This document shows, in pieces, positions 1 through 8,165 of a stretch of 62,464 nt of DNA. Under the pieces are notes generated by a model. That model searched no databases. It was not told where the DNA came from and was given only the letters and a program-made list of their open reading frames with translations. Within the stretch, counting starts at the first letter, position 1, and every line of letters starts with the position of its first letter. The stretch comes from Deltaproteobacteria bacterium (GTDB lineage Bacteria; Desulfobacterota; Desulfobulbia; Desulfobulbales; JAJRZW01), in contig JAJRZW010000040.1 in NCBI GenBank assembly GCA_024275015.1, forward strand, positions 1-62,464. The letters are read 5' to 3'. A program made the translations under genes and the position numbers.

Positions 1-2
1 CG

Positions 3-221
3 TCCAGGAATGCCGTGCTTACCCAGATCTGGATTGCGCTCTGTGTTTACCTCCTTCTTGCCTTCCTGAAATTCAAGGCCAAGTTGGGTGTTTCCATGCC
101 GCAAATGTTGCGTCTGCTTCAGCTGAATTTGTTTGAAAGACACAATTTAACCGAGTTGTTCAAGCCGACACCGCCTCAATGCGTTGATAATACGCAGTTT
201 TCGCTATGGGCAAAACTATGA
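3..221 (+). CDS. IS4-type transposase, C-terminal fragment (5' end outside window)
   Basis: The open frame enters from the window edge and ends at TGA 219-221. It encodes the conserved tail of IS4-group DDE transposases: a hydrophobic helix (AVLTQIWIALCVYLLLAFLK) followed by a short Lys/Leu-rich segment ending near ELFKPTPP. The catalytic residues would lie upstream of the window. The IS right end probably follows directly at about 222-235 (GACAGCAGTGATCA). The same end recurs, eroded, at 2206-2285. Whether the full transposase is intact cannot be judged from here. Confidence 0.8.
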   Translation, partial: SRNAVLTQIWIALCVYLLLAFLKFKAKLGVSMPQMLRLLQLNLFERHNLTELFKPTPPQCVDNTQFSLWAKL

Positions 222-447
222 GACAGCAGTGATCAAAACTGTAGATCAGTATCTGTATAGCTGCGGTTTTCCAGCCTCTATTGTCGGAGAGATCAGAAAA
301 CAACTAACCGCCAATGGCGGGGTGATAGAAGAATCCGAAAAGTTATTGACGGTTGCCGATATCAACTGGAAAAAGAAAGGCGATTATGCCGCATGGAGTA
401 GTTCAAAAAGAGAGGAAATATCCGGGGGCGGCGGAAACAATAGTTAA
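184..447 (+). pseudogene. C-terminal fragment of an unknown protein, probably cut by the IS4 insertion
   Basis: The frame is open through the IS right end and continues for about 70 codons into non-IS sequence, stopping at TAA 445-447. There is no convincing start or ribosome site downstream of the IS end, and the only upstream start is a TTG inside the transposase gene. The residues after about codon 17 look like ordinary protein (GFPASIVGEIRKQL, ADINWKKKGDYAAW) with a polar Gly-rich tail. The simplest reading is the 3' remnant of a host gene truncated by the IS. Its family is not recognised. Confidence 0.4.
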
Positions 448-514
448 GGTACCAGGCTTGATATTTTGACATTTACTTAAACAGGGGGGAAGTCAGTTTT
501 TGACTCTTCAACGC

Positions 515-669
515 CCTTCATTCGCGGCTGAAGCCGCTCCCACAGCATGGGTTGTTTCTTTTTGGGTTGCTGGTAGCGGTAGTTGGCGGGTGTTGTGCAA
601 GACCATGGTCTTACTTTGACGGTGGCCAAAGGCTGGGTTTGCAGGAGCGGCTTTAGCCGCGAATGAAGG
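515..669. repeat. REP-like inverted pair
   Basis: Two 26-base arms, 515-540 and 644-669, are reverse complements with one mismatch. Each arm is itself built around the short palindrome GCGGCTGAAGCCGC (second arm GCGGCTTTAGCCGC). This arm sequence and paired arrangement resemble REP/BIME elements of other proteobacteria. About 100 bases separate the arms and no gene is seen between them. The pair lies between the IS4 end and the secreted-protein gene at 722. Confidence 0.7.
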
Positions 670-721
670 ACTATTATAGCCTCTTGCAAAAGTCTCATTC
701 TTGTCCCCTGGGGAGATGGTT

Positions 722-1873
722 ATGGCCCGCAAATCCATAGTGATATATTTTCTGTTGTTATCTGTTCTTTTCTTCGGTTGTGACTCGGCCTGGGCCAAGC
801 TTACTATTCAATCCAAAGAGCCGGTGCAGGTAGAGCTGACGGGTTTTAACGGGTTGGACGAATTCTCGATTTTTAAGGGTGAGATTGCCGCTGACAACAA
901 GCGCCGGATCGAGACGCCCTATCGCGGTCTTGCCCTTTTGGTGTTTGCCGGTGGCCAGAGCTACCCGGTGATTCTGGGCGCCGGGTCTTTCACCCTGACG
1001 ATTGTTGAGCCCGGCAAGCCTCCTGCCTTCACCGGCAGCGCGGCCAACGATTATTTCTACCGGCGCTTGTCCGGCTCGGAACCAGCCCGGCGCAAGGATG
1101 GTTTCGCCGACCTGATGCTACAGGCGAAAGACCTGTTGCAATCAAGTTACGCCATCAAGACCGTGGCGCAATTATCCGCCGGGAAGAAAAAGTTCCAGGA
1201 GTTTGTCGGCAAACATTACGACCGGCTTCAACACAGCGATATGGTCAGGCGGCTGCTGGCTCAATATTTCATGATGCATGAATATGTCGACTATCATATT
1301 AAAGATGCTCCTGCCGCCGACATTCGGGTTAGATATCAAAAAGAGGTTTTGAACGGGGTAAACAGCTGGCTGCGGGTATTATCCCCCAACCTTCCGAAGG
1401 ATGAGATCCTCAATTATTGCGTCTCCCTCTATTACCGGAGAAGCATGGTCACCCTTGCCGGCATGATTATCGACAATTTCAAAGAATTTGCCTATTGCCC
1501 CGGTGATGCCAGGGACTCCTTCGGATTTGCCGGTAATATAAAGATAACAGGCCCGGCCGGTGGCGCGGGGAAAAAACTGGCTGATTTCAGGGGCGGCAAG
1601 ACCATCGCCTTTGTCAGCGATGACTGTCCGGTGTCGATGGTTGCGGCCGTTATCAAGGCCCGGCGGCTGGCCGATCGTAAGTCGGCAGAGCCTCTGATTG
1701 TTGCGCCTCTGGAAAAACTTTCCGGCAGCCATCTGGCCATGGCCGGAATGGTCCGGAGCGGTAATATGTTTTTTGTTGATGATGAAAAGTGGCGAAAGGA
1801 AAATCTGCCAGCCAGAATGAAGCTGCCTTTCTTTGTCACGATCCCGGCCGAATCCGCCGGGCCTGGACATTGA
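722..1873 (+). CDS. secreted protein of unknown function with a thioredoxin-like C-terminal region
   Basis: The chosen start is ATG 722, six bases after a GGGGAG ribosome site; in-frame TTG 701 and ATG 716 are less well placed. Residues 1-25 form a signal peptide (hydrophobic FLLLSVLFFGC, then DSAWA), so the protein should be exported. The Cys at the end of the hydrophobic stretch is a weak lipobox. The middle part is helical and unrecognised. The C-terminal ~100 residues follow the layout of TlpA/AhpC-type thioredoxin-like domains (LADFRGGKTIAFVSDDCP), but there is only one Cys where redox-active members have CxxC. The gene stands alone between mobile remnants. Confidence 0.6.
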   Translation: MARKSIVIYFLLLSVLFFGCDSAWAKLTIQSKEPVQVELTGFNGLDEFSIFKGEIAADNKRRIETPYRGLALLVFAGGQSYPVILGAGSFTLTIVEPGKPPAFTGSAANDYFYRRLSGSEPARRKDGFADLMLQAKDLLQSSYAIKTVAQLSAGKKKFQEFVGKHYDRLQHSDMVRRLLAQYFMMHEYVDYHIKDAPAADIRVRYQKEVLNGVNSWLRVLSPNLPKDEILNYCVSLYYRRSMVTLAGMIIDNFKEFAYCPGDARDSFGFAGNIKITGPAGGAGKKLADFRGGKTIAFVSDDCPVSMVAAVIKARRLADRKSAEPLIVAPLEKLSGSHLAMAGMVRSGNMFFVDDEKWRKENLPARMKLPFFVTIPAESAGPGH

Positions 1874-1901
1874 TCCGTGCGAAAGAGGGCCGTGCATAAA
1901 A

Positions 1902-2096
1902 TTATAACCTGGATCCGTGACGTTCGGGAACGGTGCAGATGCACGGTGGCAACACTCTGATAAGGTTCCAGCTCGGCAATGATAATATCCGGCTGATTCG
2001 GCCGTCGTCTCTGGTATAGGCGGTTGCCTTCCTCGTCGCTGAGATTACGAGGTAGCTGTTGTTTGAATATAAACCGAGTCCAGCGTATAGTTTCAT
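1902..2096 (-). pseudogene. IS110-type transposase, N-terminal remnant with frameshift
   Basis: An ATG at 2096 sits behind a good GGAGG site. The first residues, MKLYAGLGLYSNNSYLVIS, match the start of IS110-group DEDD transposases, which usually read MKLYAGxDLHSNN. A one-base shift near 2040 moves the rest into another frame, where DEEGNRLYQRRRPNQPD and AELEPY continue the same family's pattern. The first catalytic Asp position reads Gly. Similarity fades after about 45 residues, and the remaining protein of more than 250 residues is missing. This is a dead fragment. Confidence 0.65.
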
Positions 2097-2205
2097 CAGA
2101 CACCTCCGTTTTGAAAGATTCGGCTCTTTCAAAACAGCTTGCCAGAGGCCTGCATCCTAACGCACTAACGGAGTGCCTTCAGGTGGTTATCAGATCCGCT
2201 TTTCA

Positions 2206-2285
2206 TCGAGTTATTCAAGCCGCCGCCACAACCTTTTGGTTATACACATTTTTATTGTGGGCAAAACCACGGACAGCAGTGATCA
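2206..2285 (+). mobile_element. eroded right end of the same IS4-type element
   Basis: This stretch repeats the end of the element at 151-235. Shared blocks are CGAGTT(A/G)TTCAAGCCG, then GGGCAAAAC, then GACAGCAGTGATCA, in the same order and orientation. The translation keeps the transposase tail ELFKPPP. Sequence further upstream (2110-2205) no longer matches, so only the terminal ~80 bases survive. Confidence 0.6.
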
Positions 2286-2340
2286 TATATTCAAAGGGGA
2301 TAAATCACATGCCGGGTGATGTTCATCAATCACTTGCGAA

Positions 2341-2532
2341 TCAGGCATTACCCTGGGGGAAATAATGGATGCGGCCGTCGATATCGGTGGTGTCGAGAAT
2401 ACGGCCGGGGCCGAAATCCATGCCCGGATCGAGGGCAATCGTCGGAATGACAAAGGTATAGCCGTCAGGAAGATGATAAACAATCTCTCTTGCGGCAAGA
2501 AAATCAAGAAAACGTTGGTCAGTATCCCGCAT
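2341..2532 (-). CDS. small hypothetical protein (63 aa)
   Basis: The ATG at 2532 is preceded by a GGTGAGG ribosome-site-like run. The translation has a balanced composition (FLDFLAAREIVYHLPDG, IALDPGMDFGPGRILDTTD) with a soluble, Asp-rich look and no membrane segment. It lies between the IS4 remnant and the TPR-sulfotransferase gene, on the same strand as the latter and downstream of it. The family is not recognised. It could be the remnant of a longer gene. Confidence 0.4.
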   Translation of the reverse strand: MRDTDQRFLDFLAAREIVYHLPDGYTFVIPTIALDPGMDFGPGRILDTTDIDGRIHYFPQGNA

Positions 2533-2610
2533 ATCCTCACCCCCGGGGCAGGCTGTGGGGCGGAGTTATTCCACCCCATGGGGATAACCATATGCACCAA
2601 CACAATTAAA

Positions 2611-4164
2611 TCAAGAATAATTATCAATCATCTCACTGAAAAGCCCCCTGTCCCCGGCCCGGGAGACAAGATGAGCCTGATAACGCCTCCACCGACCCAC
2701 GGAAGAGGTATAAACCGGCTGCCGTACCTGCCAGGCACTGGCGGTATTTACCGGCCGACGGTTGGCGTGAAACTCAAGGCATACCGCGTCCCAGGGCAGA
2801 TCGAGAAAGTCAAGCATCCGCCGGCTTTCCTTTTCCAGATCCGCGACCATGGCCTCGTAGGAAACCCGCATAATCGCCGGTTTGCCGCCAAAAACACGGT
2901 CAAGGGAAAGCCAGTGATCCATCAGACGCCGTTCCTGCTGACGGACAAAGGCGATATCCTCAAGGCTGCCGCCGTAAACAACTTCCGGCATATAGAGGGA
3001 GTACAGGGAGATCGCGATATCAAGGGGATTACGGTCACAGTGGATAAAACGGGCCCTGGGAAAAAGAAGCCGCAGCAGCCCGACATGGAGATGATTGGTC
3101 AGGGTTTTATCGCTGACCAATGAAAATGACTCCGATCCGGCTTCACCTTTGAGCCAGGCGAGATATTTCTCCCCCTCCCGCGCGAGCGCGGCGGAATCAG
3201 CCACGGCCACGCAGTCCGGATACGGTTCCCCGGCGTGGCTGGCAAGGCGGGAAATCAGCCGGTTTATCTCCTTGTTCTCCCCCACCCCGGCCACGGCCGG
3301 ATGGGTGGTGAGAACCTGTTCCACCAGGGACGAGCCTGAACGCGGCATGCCGATTATAAAGACCGGCCGGGGGCACCCGTCTCCGCCGGTGGCACGGGAC
3401 GGAGAAAAAAAATCAGGAGAAAATATCTCCACGATCCGGTCGACCATGTGACGATATTCGTCGCGATCATAACGGTTGAACGATTGCCGCAGCTCGTTGG
3501 CCCGGGTAAAAAAGGCAAAGGCCTGGTCCCAGGCGCCGCAATCGTCACATATCTTGCCGGCGGCAAAGCGTAACATCATCTCGTCTACCGTCCCCTTTGC
3601 CGCGGCGTCAAGGACGGCGGCTATCGCCGCCATGTCGGGATCATCGAGGTTATCATAGCGACGGCAGAGGACGAGATGCCGCCAGGACGAAGCATTGCGG
3701 CGGTCAACGGCGACCGCCCGACGGAAAGCAGCCTCACTGCCGGCCTTATCACCCATGGCCATAAGGATGGTGCCGAGATTATTGTGGGCATCGACATAAT
3801 CAGGAGCCAGGGCAAGAGCGGCGCGGCAGTGTTCCCGGGCCTCCCGGTAACGCCCCAGGGTCAGAAGAGAGGCGGCAAGATTATTCTCCGCCACCTGATT
3901 TTCAGGGGCGAGGCGCAGCGACCGGCGAAGCAGATCGACCGCGGCCCCGGGCTCACCCTCCTGATCCAGAACCACGGCAAGATTATCCATGGCCTCGATA
4001 TAATCAGGACGCAGGGCCAGGGCCTTATGGTAGGCGGCAATCGCCGCAACCGGATCACCGCGGCTGAACTCCCGGTTGCCCTGGTTAAACCAGGCAACCG
4101 GATCCGCCGTTATCCCGCCGCCCTGCTGTTTCCTTTTTCGCCGTTTGAATTTTCTCAGACTCAT
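2611..4164 (-). CDS. TPR-repeat sulfotransferase
   Basis: The protein is 517 aa. About four tetratricopeptide repeats occupy residues 20-160 (for example DYIEAMDNLAVVLDQEG and DYVDAHNNLGTILMAMGD). A sulfotransferase domain follows at about 270-500. The PAPS-binding 5'-phosphosulfate loop reads GMPRSGSSLVEQ and the 3'-phosphate motif region reads CDRNPLDIAISLY. Such proteins transfer sulfate from PAPS to a peptide, glycan or small molecule; the TPRs probably hold the acceptor. No signal peptide is seen. The start ATG 4164 overlaps the cysC stop by one base, so the two are translationally coupled. The acceptor is unknown. Confidence 0.85.
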   Translation of the reverse strand: MSLRKFKRRKRKQQGGGITADPVAWFNQGNREFSRGDPVAAIAAYHKALALRPDYIEAMDNLAVVLDQEGEPGAAVDLLRRSLRLAPENQVAENNLAASLLTLGRYREAREHCRAALALAPDYVDAHNNLGTILMAMGDKAGSEAAFRRAVAVDRRNASSWRHLVLCRRYDNLDDPDMAAIAAVLDAAAKGTVDEMMLRFAAGKICDDCGAWDQAFAFFTRANELRQSFNRYDRDEYRHMVDRIVEIFSPDFFSPSRATGGDGCPRPVFIIGMPRSGSSLVEQVLTTHPAVAGVGENKEINRLISRLASHAGEPYPDCVAVADSAALAREGEKYLAWLKGEAGSESFSLVSDKTLTNHLHVGLLRLLFPRARFIHCDRNPLDIAISLYSLYMPEVVYGGSLEDIAFVRQQERRLMDHWLSLDRVFGGKPAIMRVSYEAMVADLEKESRRMLDFLDLPWDAVCLEFHANRRPVNTASAWQVRQPVYTSSVGRWRRYQAHLVSRAGDRGLFSEMIDNYS

Positions 4165-4733
4165 CAAAGCATCTCAATAAAATCAACCACCCCGGCAACG
4201 CACGCCTCGATATCATCACGACCGGTAAAGAGCCGCAGGTCCGGTGATCGCGGTGGTTCATAGGGAGAAGATACCCCGGTAAACTCGGGGATCTCGCCGC
4301 GCCTGGCCCGGGCGTAATTACCCTTGGGGTCCCGCGCTTCGCAGATATCGGGTGGACAGTCACAGAAAACAAATTTCAGCGCCGGACCGATTATGTCCCT
4401 GAGCGACCGCCGCATGGTAACGGTGGGGGCAATAAACGAGGCCAGCACCATTACCCCGCAATCGGAAAACAGACGGCAGACCTCGGCCACCCGACGCATG
4501 TTCTCCCGACGATCCTCGGGACTGTAACCAAGATCACGGCACAGGCCCTGACGGATATCATCCCCATCCAGTATCCTCAGAGCAGAGCCTCGCTCCCGTA
4601 GACGCTCGCCGACCCTGACAACCATGGTGGATTTCCCCGCGGCCGGCTGGCCGGTAAACCAGAGTACGGGGCCGGGAGAAGCAACCTCTTCCCGGCGGCC
4701 GTTCAGTCTCTCTTTCCCGTTGTTCCTGGTCAT
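4164..4733 (-). CDS. cysC: adenylylsulfate (APS) kinase
   Basis: This kinase phosphorylates APS to PAPS with ATP. The Walker A loop is GQPAAGKST (most CysC proteins have GxSGAGKST), followed by LDGDDIR, RRENMRRVAEV and FIAPTVTMR, which are the APS-site and lid motifs of the family. The C-terminal FTGVSSPYEPP is also typical. Length (189 aa) is normal for a stand-alone kinase. ATG 4733 is preferred over TTG 4739; neither has a strong ribosome site. No cysN/cysD or assimilatory PAPS reductase is nearby, and the coupled downstream gene uses PAPS, so the product probably feeds sulfation rather than cysteine synthesis. Confidence 0.9.
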   Translation of the reverse strand: MTRNNGKERLNGRREEVASPGPVLWFTGQPAAGKSTMVVRVGERLRERGSALRILDGDDIRQGLCRDLGYSPEDRRENMRRVAEVCRLFSDCGVMVLASFIAPTVTMRRSLRDIIGPALKFVFCDCPPDICEARDPKGNYARARRGEIPEFTGVSSPYEPPRSPDLRLFTGRDDIEACVAGVVDFIEML

Positions 4734-4766
4734 GGTCAATAATGATAAACTCGTAATAAGTCACGA

Positions 4767-4898
4767 GATGGCTAAGTAAGAATTTCGATATACAAGGAGT
4801 AGTGTATTTTTGCGAGCAAGACCATATCCCGCCATGACGGGACAAGGGAACAAAAAACGCGCTACAACGCCGTAGATCGAAATTCTTACGACGCCATC
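4767..4898. repeat. family A palindromic repeat, copy 1
   Basis: The outer ends are GATGGC (4767-4772) and GCCATC (4893-4898). Inside them TAAGAATTTCGAT (4777-4789) pairs perfectly with ATCGAAATTCTTA (4876-4888). The interior holds a second, weaker stem and a small hairpin (CCCGCCATGACGGG). The right end overlaps the ftsK stop codon, so the element lies at the 3' end of ftsK and before cysC. Related copies are at 15430-15541 (complete) and 47909-47930 (half). Confidence 0.75.
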
Positions 4899-7017
4899 AA
4901 TAATCCCGCCGCACCAGAACCTCACGGGGTTTGGCGCCATCGGCCGGTCCCACCACTCCTTCACGTTCCATCCTCTCAATCATCCGCGCGGCACGATTAT
5001 AACCGATACGCAGACGACGCTGGACCATGGAAATCGAGGCCTGCCCCAGCTCACAGACCAGGGCCACCGCCTCGTCGTAGCGGTCGTCATGGTCCTCTTC
5101 TTCGTCACCATTAGCACCGTTCCCGGGTTCCCGGACCCGTTTAAGCATTTCCTCATCAAACTCCGGGCTCTCCTGGTCGCGAACAAAGTCTATCAACCTC
5201 TCGGTCTCCTCCTCGGAGATATAGGCCCCGTGGATCCGCTGGAGATGAGAACTGCCCGGGGGAAGAAAGAGCATGTCGCCGGCGCCGAGAAGATGTTCAG
5301 CCCCGGCACAGTCAAGAATGGTCCGGGAATCGACCTTTGACGAGACCTTGAACGACATCCGGGTGGGGAAATTTGCCTTTATCAGTCCGGTCAGGACGTC
5401 CACCGACGGCCTCTGGGTCGCGAGGATAATATGCATCCCCGCGGCCCGGGCCATCTGTGCCAACCTGGCCACCGAGGCCTCAACATCCTTGGAGGCGACC
5501 ATCATCAGGTCAGCCAACTCATCAATTATAATCACCACCAGGGGCAATTTCTCCTCCGCGCTTTCATTGTAGGTGGTGATACTCTTGACCCGAGCCTCCT
5601 CCATCAATTTATAGCGCCGTTCCATCTCCAGCACCGCCCACTGCAGGGCCCGGCTGGCCATCTTGGGTTCGGTGACCACCGGATGCATGAGATGGGGAAT
5701 GTTCTCGTAACCGGCAAGCTCGATACGCTTGGGGTCAACCATCAGAAGGCGGACCTCGGCGGGGGTCGCCTTCAACAGGATGCTGGCGATGATGACATTG
5801 ACCGCGACACTCTTGCCGGCGCCGGTGGCCCCGGCAATCAACAGATGCGGCATCCGGGCAAGATCGGCCATCACCGGATTGCCTACCACATCCATCCCCA
5901 GGCCGATGGTCAGTTTTGCCTTGGCCTGCTGAAAATCACGGCTGGAAAGAATCTCCCGCAGACGGACGACCTTGCGGACAGGATTAGGGATCTCGATCCC
6001 GATTGCCGATTTCCCGGGAATCGATCCGACGATACGAACACTCTCGGCCCTGAGTCCCATGGCCAGGTCATCAGCCAGACCAACGACCTTGTTGATTTTG
6101 ACTCCGGGTGCCGGTTCAAACTCGTAAGTGGTGATAACCGGCCCCGGCGAAATACCGCTGACATTACCTTCTACCCCGAAATCACGCAGTTTTTCCGCAA
6201 GAAGACGGCTGACCTCAAGATAATGCTCCCGGTCGGCCATGAAATTCTGGTCATCGGTCCGATCAAGAAGGCCCAGAGGCGGTCGCTGGTATTCCCCTTC
6301 CCGCACCGGCAGGGGTTTAAAATCGGCGTCATCATCCACGGCCACGGCCCGCACCGGTTCCTTAACCGGCGGCAATTCCTGAGCCACTCCGCCCCGGGAC
6401 GACGGTTCCGGGGACGAAAGCCGGGGAAGCGGGGCCATCTCAGACCGGGGCGCGACCCTGATATTGCCCCGCCGAAGACGAAAAACCGAAAGAAACGCGG
6501 CACCGGCACGGCACTGTCCCTGCCAGACTGAAGCAAGAAGATTCCCGATTGAAAACTCAAGGGCGAGCATCAACGAGGTAAGAAGGATCGCGGTTAAAAA
6601 AACCATCCCACCGGGACGGCCGAACCAGGTGGCGAGCAGATTATGGACCATGCCCCCGATATAACCGCCGGTGGCGGAGGCGAAAACGGCATCAATAATG
6701 CCGCTTGAGGCAATAATTATCCCGGTAGTGCCAAGACAGAGATGAGGCAGACGATCAACAAGGATGTGCCGACGGAGAACTTTACAGGAAAACCAGGCCA
6801 GGAGAAACACCAGCCAGAATGAGGAAAAACCGACAAAGGAAATAAGGTTGCGGCCGAGGAAACGACCGGCGCGGCCGCCCCACCACAACGAAGCGCTGCC
6901 GGAACCGAAGGCGACCCCGGCCAGGCTGATACCGATAAAAATGGCAAGACTGAGTCCGGCAATCCCGGCAATCTCCCGTGCCAGCGGCGGTGAATCGTGA
7001 TTACGATCGATACTCAT
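4897..7017 (-). CDS. ftsK: DNA translocase FtsK
   Basis: This septal DNA pump clears chromosome dimers and terminus DNA during division. Residues 1-180 contain about four membrane helices. A short charged/Pro-containing linker follows, then the RecA-type motor with Walker [13 protein letters not shown] and Walker [14 protein letters not shown]. The C-terminal winged-helix gamma domain is present (about 640-706; [20 protein letters not shown]), which reads KOPS sites in other species. The linker is short, as in SpoIIIE/SftA-sized proteins, rather than long as in E. coli. The start ATG 7017 follows GGGAG. It is the last gene of the nusB-side chain. Confidence 0.95.
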   Translation of the reverse strand: MSIDRNHDSPPLAREIAGIAGLSLAIFIGISLAGVAFGSGSASLWWGGRAGRFLGRNLISFVGFSSFWLVFLLAWFSCKVLRRHILVDRLPHLCLGTTGIIIASSGIIDAVFASATGGYIGGMVHNLLATWFGRPGGMVFLTAILLTSLMLALEFSIGNLLASVWQGQCRAGAAFLSVFRLRRGNIRVAPRSEMAPLPRLSSPEPSSRGGVAQELPPVKEPVRAVAVDDDADFKPLPVREGEYQRPPLGLLDRTDDQNFMADREHYLEVSRLLAEKLRDFGVEGNVSGISPGPVITTYEFEPAPGVKINKVVGLADDLAMGLRAESVRIVGSIPGKSAIGIEIPNPVRKVVRLREILSSRDFQQAKAKLTIGLGMDVVGNPVMADLARMPHLLIAGATGAGKSVAVNVIIASILLKATPAEVRLLMVDPKRIELAGYENIPHLMHPVVTEPKMASRALQWAVLEMERRYKLMEEARVKSITTYNESAEEKLPLVVIIIDELADLMMVASKDVEASVARLAQMARAAGMHIILATQRPSVDVLTGLIKANFPTRMSFKVSSKVDSRTILDCAGAEHLLGAGDMLFLPPGSSHLQRIHGAYISEEETERLIDFVRDQESPEFDEEMLKRVREPGNGANGDEEEDHDDRYDEAVALVCELGQASISMVQRRLRIGYNRAARMIERMEREGVVGPADGAKPREVLVRRDY

Positions 7018-7070
7018 ACACTCCCGCGTCTGTTACCGGCAGGATACCCTCAAGCTTCCCAAGGCTCCCG

Positions 7071-7490
7071 TCAGTCATTACGACCGAGTTCCCCCCGTAA
7101 AGCATCAAGGATGCCGTTGATGAACGAAATCGCGTCATCACTGCTGAAACGGCGGGCGATCTCAAGGGCCTCATTTATCACCACCGTCGCCGGGATATCC
7201 GCGCGGTGCCGCAATTCATATACCGCGAGGCGGAGGATATTACGGTCAACCACGCCCATCCGCTCAATCCGCCAATTGCTGGACTGAGCGGTGATGACCG
7301 CGTCAACCGCGTCAAGGACCGGGGCAAGGCCACGGACAAGCTCGGCGGCGAAATCCCGCGCCCGACGGTCAAGGGAAAAATTCTCCCGCACCTGATCCAG
7401 GGCGTCAGCAAGGGGTTCACCGGCGATATCTCTTAGATACAGGGCCTGGATCACCGCCTCCCGGGCCTTGCTCCGTACCGATACCGGCAT
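7071..7490 (-). CDS. nusB: transcription antitermination factor NusB
   Basis: This is a small all-helical RNA-binding protein of the rRNA antitermination complex, acting with NusE (S10). Its 139 aa match the usual length. Recognisable parts are the N-terminal REAVIQALYLRDIAG and the C-terminal RMGVVDRNILRLAVYEL and TVVINEALEIARRFSSDDAISFINGILD. It starts three bases after the ribH stop; that ribH-nusB order is widely conserved. Confidence 0.95.
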   Translation of the reverse strand: MPVSVRSKAREAVIQALYLRDIAGEPLADALDQVRENFSLDRRARDFAAELVRGLAPVLDAVDAVITAQSSNWRIERMGVVDRNILRLAVYELRHRADIPATVVINEALEIARRFSSDDAISFINGILDALRGELGRND

Positions 7491-7493
7491 TAA

Positions 7494-7958
7494 TTAAACC
7501 CGATCCAGAAGATTGATCATCTCAATGGCGGCCATGGCGCAGTCGCTGCCCTTGTTACCGGCCTTGGTGCCGGCGCGTTCGATCGCCTGCTCGATGGTCT
7601 CGGTGGTAAGAACCCCGAAAATAACCGGGAGCCCGGCATCAAGACTGACTTGGGCCACCCCCTTTGAGACCTCGGCGGCGACAAAGTCAAAATGGGGCGT
7701 GGCGCCACGGATGACCGCCCCGAGACAGATAAGGGCGTCGTATTTCTTTCCCGCCGCCATCCTCGCCGCCACCAGCGGAATCTCAAACGCCCCCGGGACC
7801 CGGGCGATGGTAATCGCGTCGGCGCTGACACCGGCCCGGGTCAGGGTATCAACCGCCCCCTCGAGGAGCTTTTCGGCAATAAAGGAGTTGAAACGGGCGA
7901 CAATAATCCCGATTTTCCGTCCATCACCCTTGAAACCGCCTTCAATTATCTCAGCCAT
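7494..7958 (-). CDS. ribH: 6,7-dimethyl-8-ribityllumazine synthase
   Basis: The enzyme condenses 5-amino-6-ribitylaminouracil with dihydroxybutanone phosphate, the penultimate step of riboflavin synthesis. It has 154 aa, the normal size. Visible motifs are IIVARFN near the N-terminus, GAFEIPLVA, the conserved [21 protein letters not shown] (with the catalytic His), and [18 protein letters not shown] 7958 follows GGAGAAG. It belongs to the rib group but is separated from ribBA by a 207-base gap carrying repeat B1. Confidence 0.97.
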   Translation of the reverse strand: MAEIIEGGFKGDGRKIGIIVARFNSFIAEKLLEGAVDTLTRAGVSADAITIARVPGAFEIPLVAARMAAGKKYDALICLGAVIRGATPHFDFVAAEVSKGVAQVSLDAGLPVIFGVLTTETIEQAIERAGTKAGNKGSDCAMAAIEMINLLDRV

Positions 7959-8027
7959 TTTATCTTCTCCAGATTATTTTGACGTTTTTTGCCCGGGCAT
8001 CATTACCCCCGGGAGGTCGACATGGCC

Positions 8028-8165
8028 TGAAAAAACTCGTAGACCGTCAACAGACCGTTGGCCAAAACAAGTTCCGGCCAACCTCTCGATTCCATCCGGT
8101 TTTTCAACCCGGCAAAATCGGCGGCGCGAACATCAACCGCGTACAGTCCAGTCTTCAACAGGCTG
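8028..8165. repeat. family B composite palindromic repeat, copy B1
   Basis: The copy begins directly after the ribBA stop. Its parts in order are a decayed first hairpin, then TTGGCC (8058-8063) pairing with GGCCAA (8076-8081) across a 12-base loop, then CGATT...AATCG enclosing CCGG...CCCGG, then a GC-rich stem, and a final decayed CAGTCC hairpin. It is read forward on the plus strand, opposite to ribBA. The rest of the 7959-8165 gap shows only a CCCGGG/CCCCCGGG-type inverted run and no gene. Confidence 0.8.
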
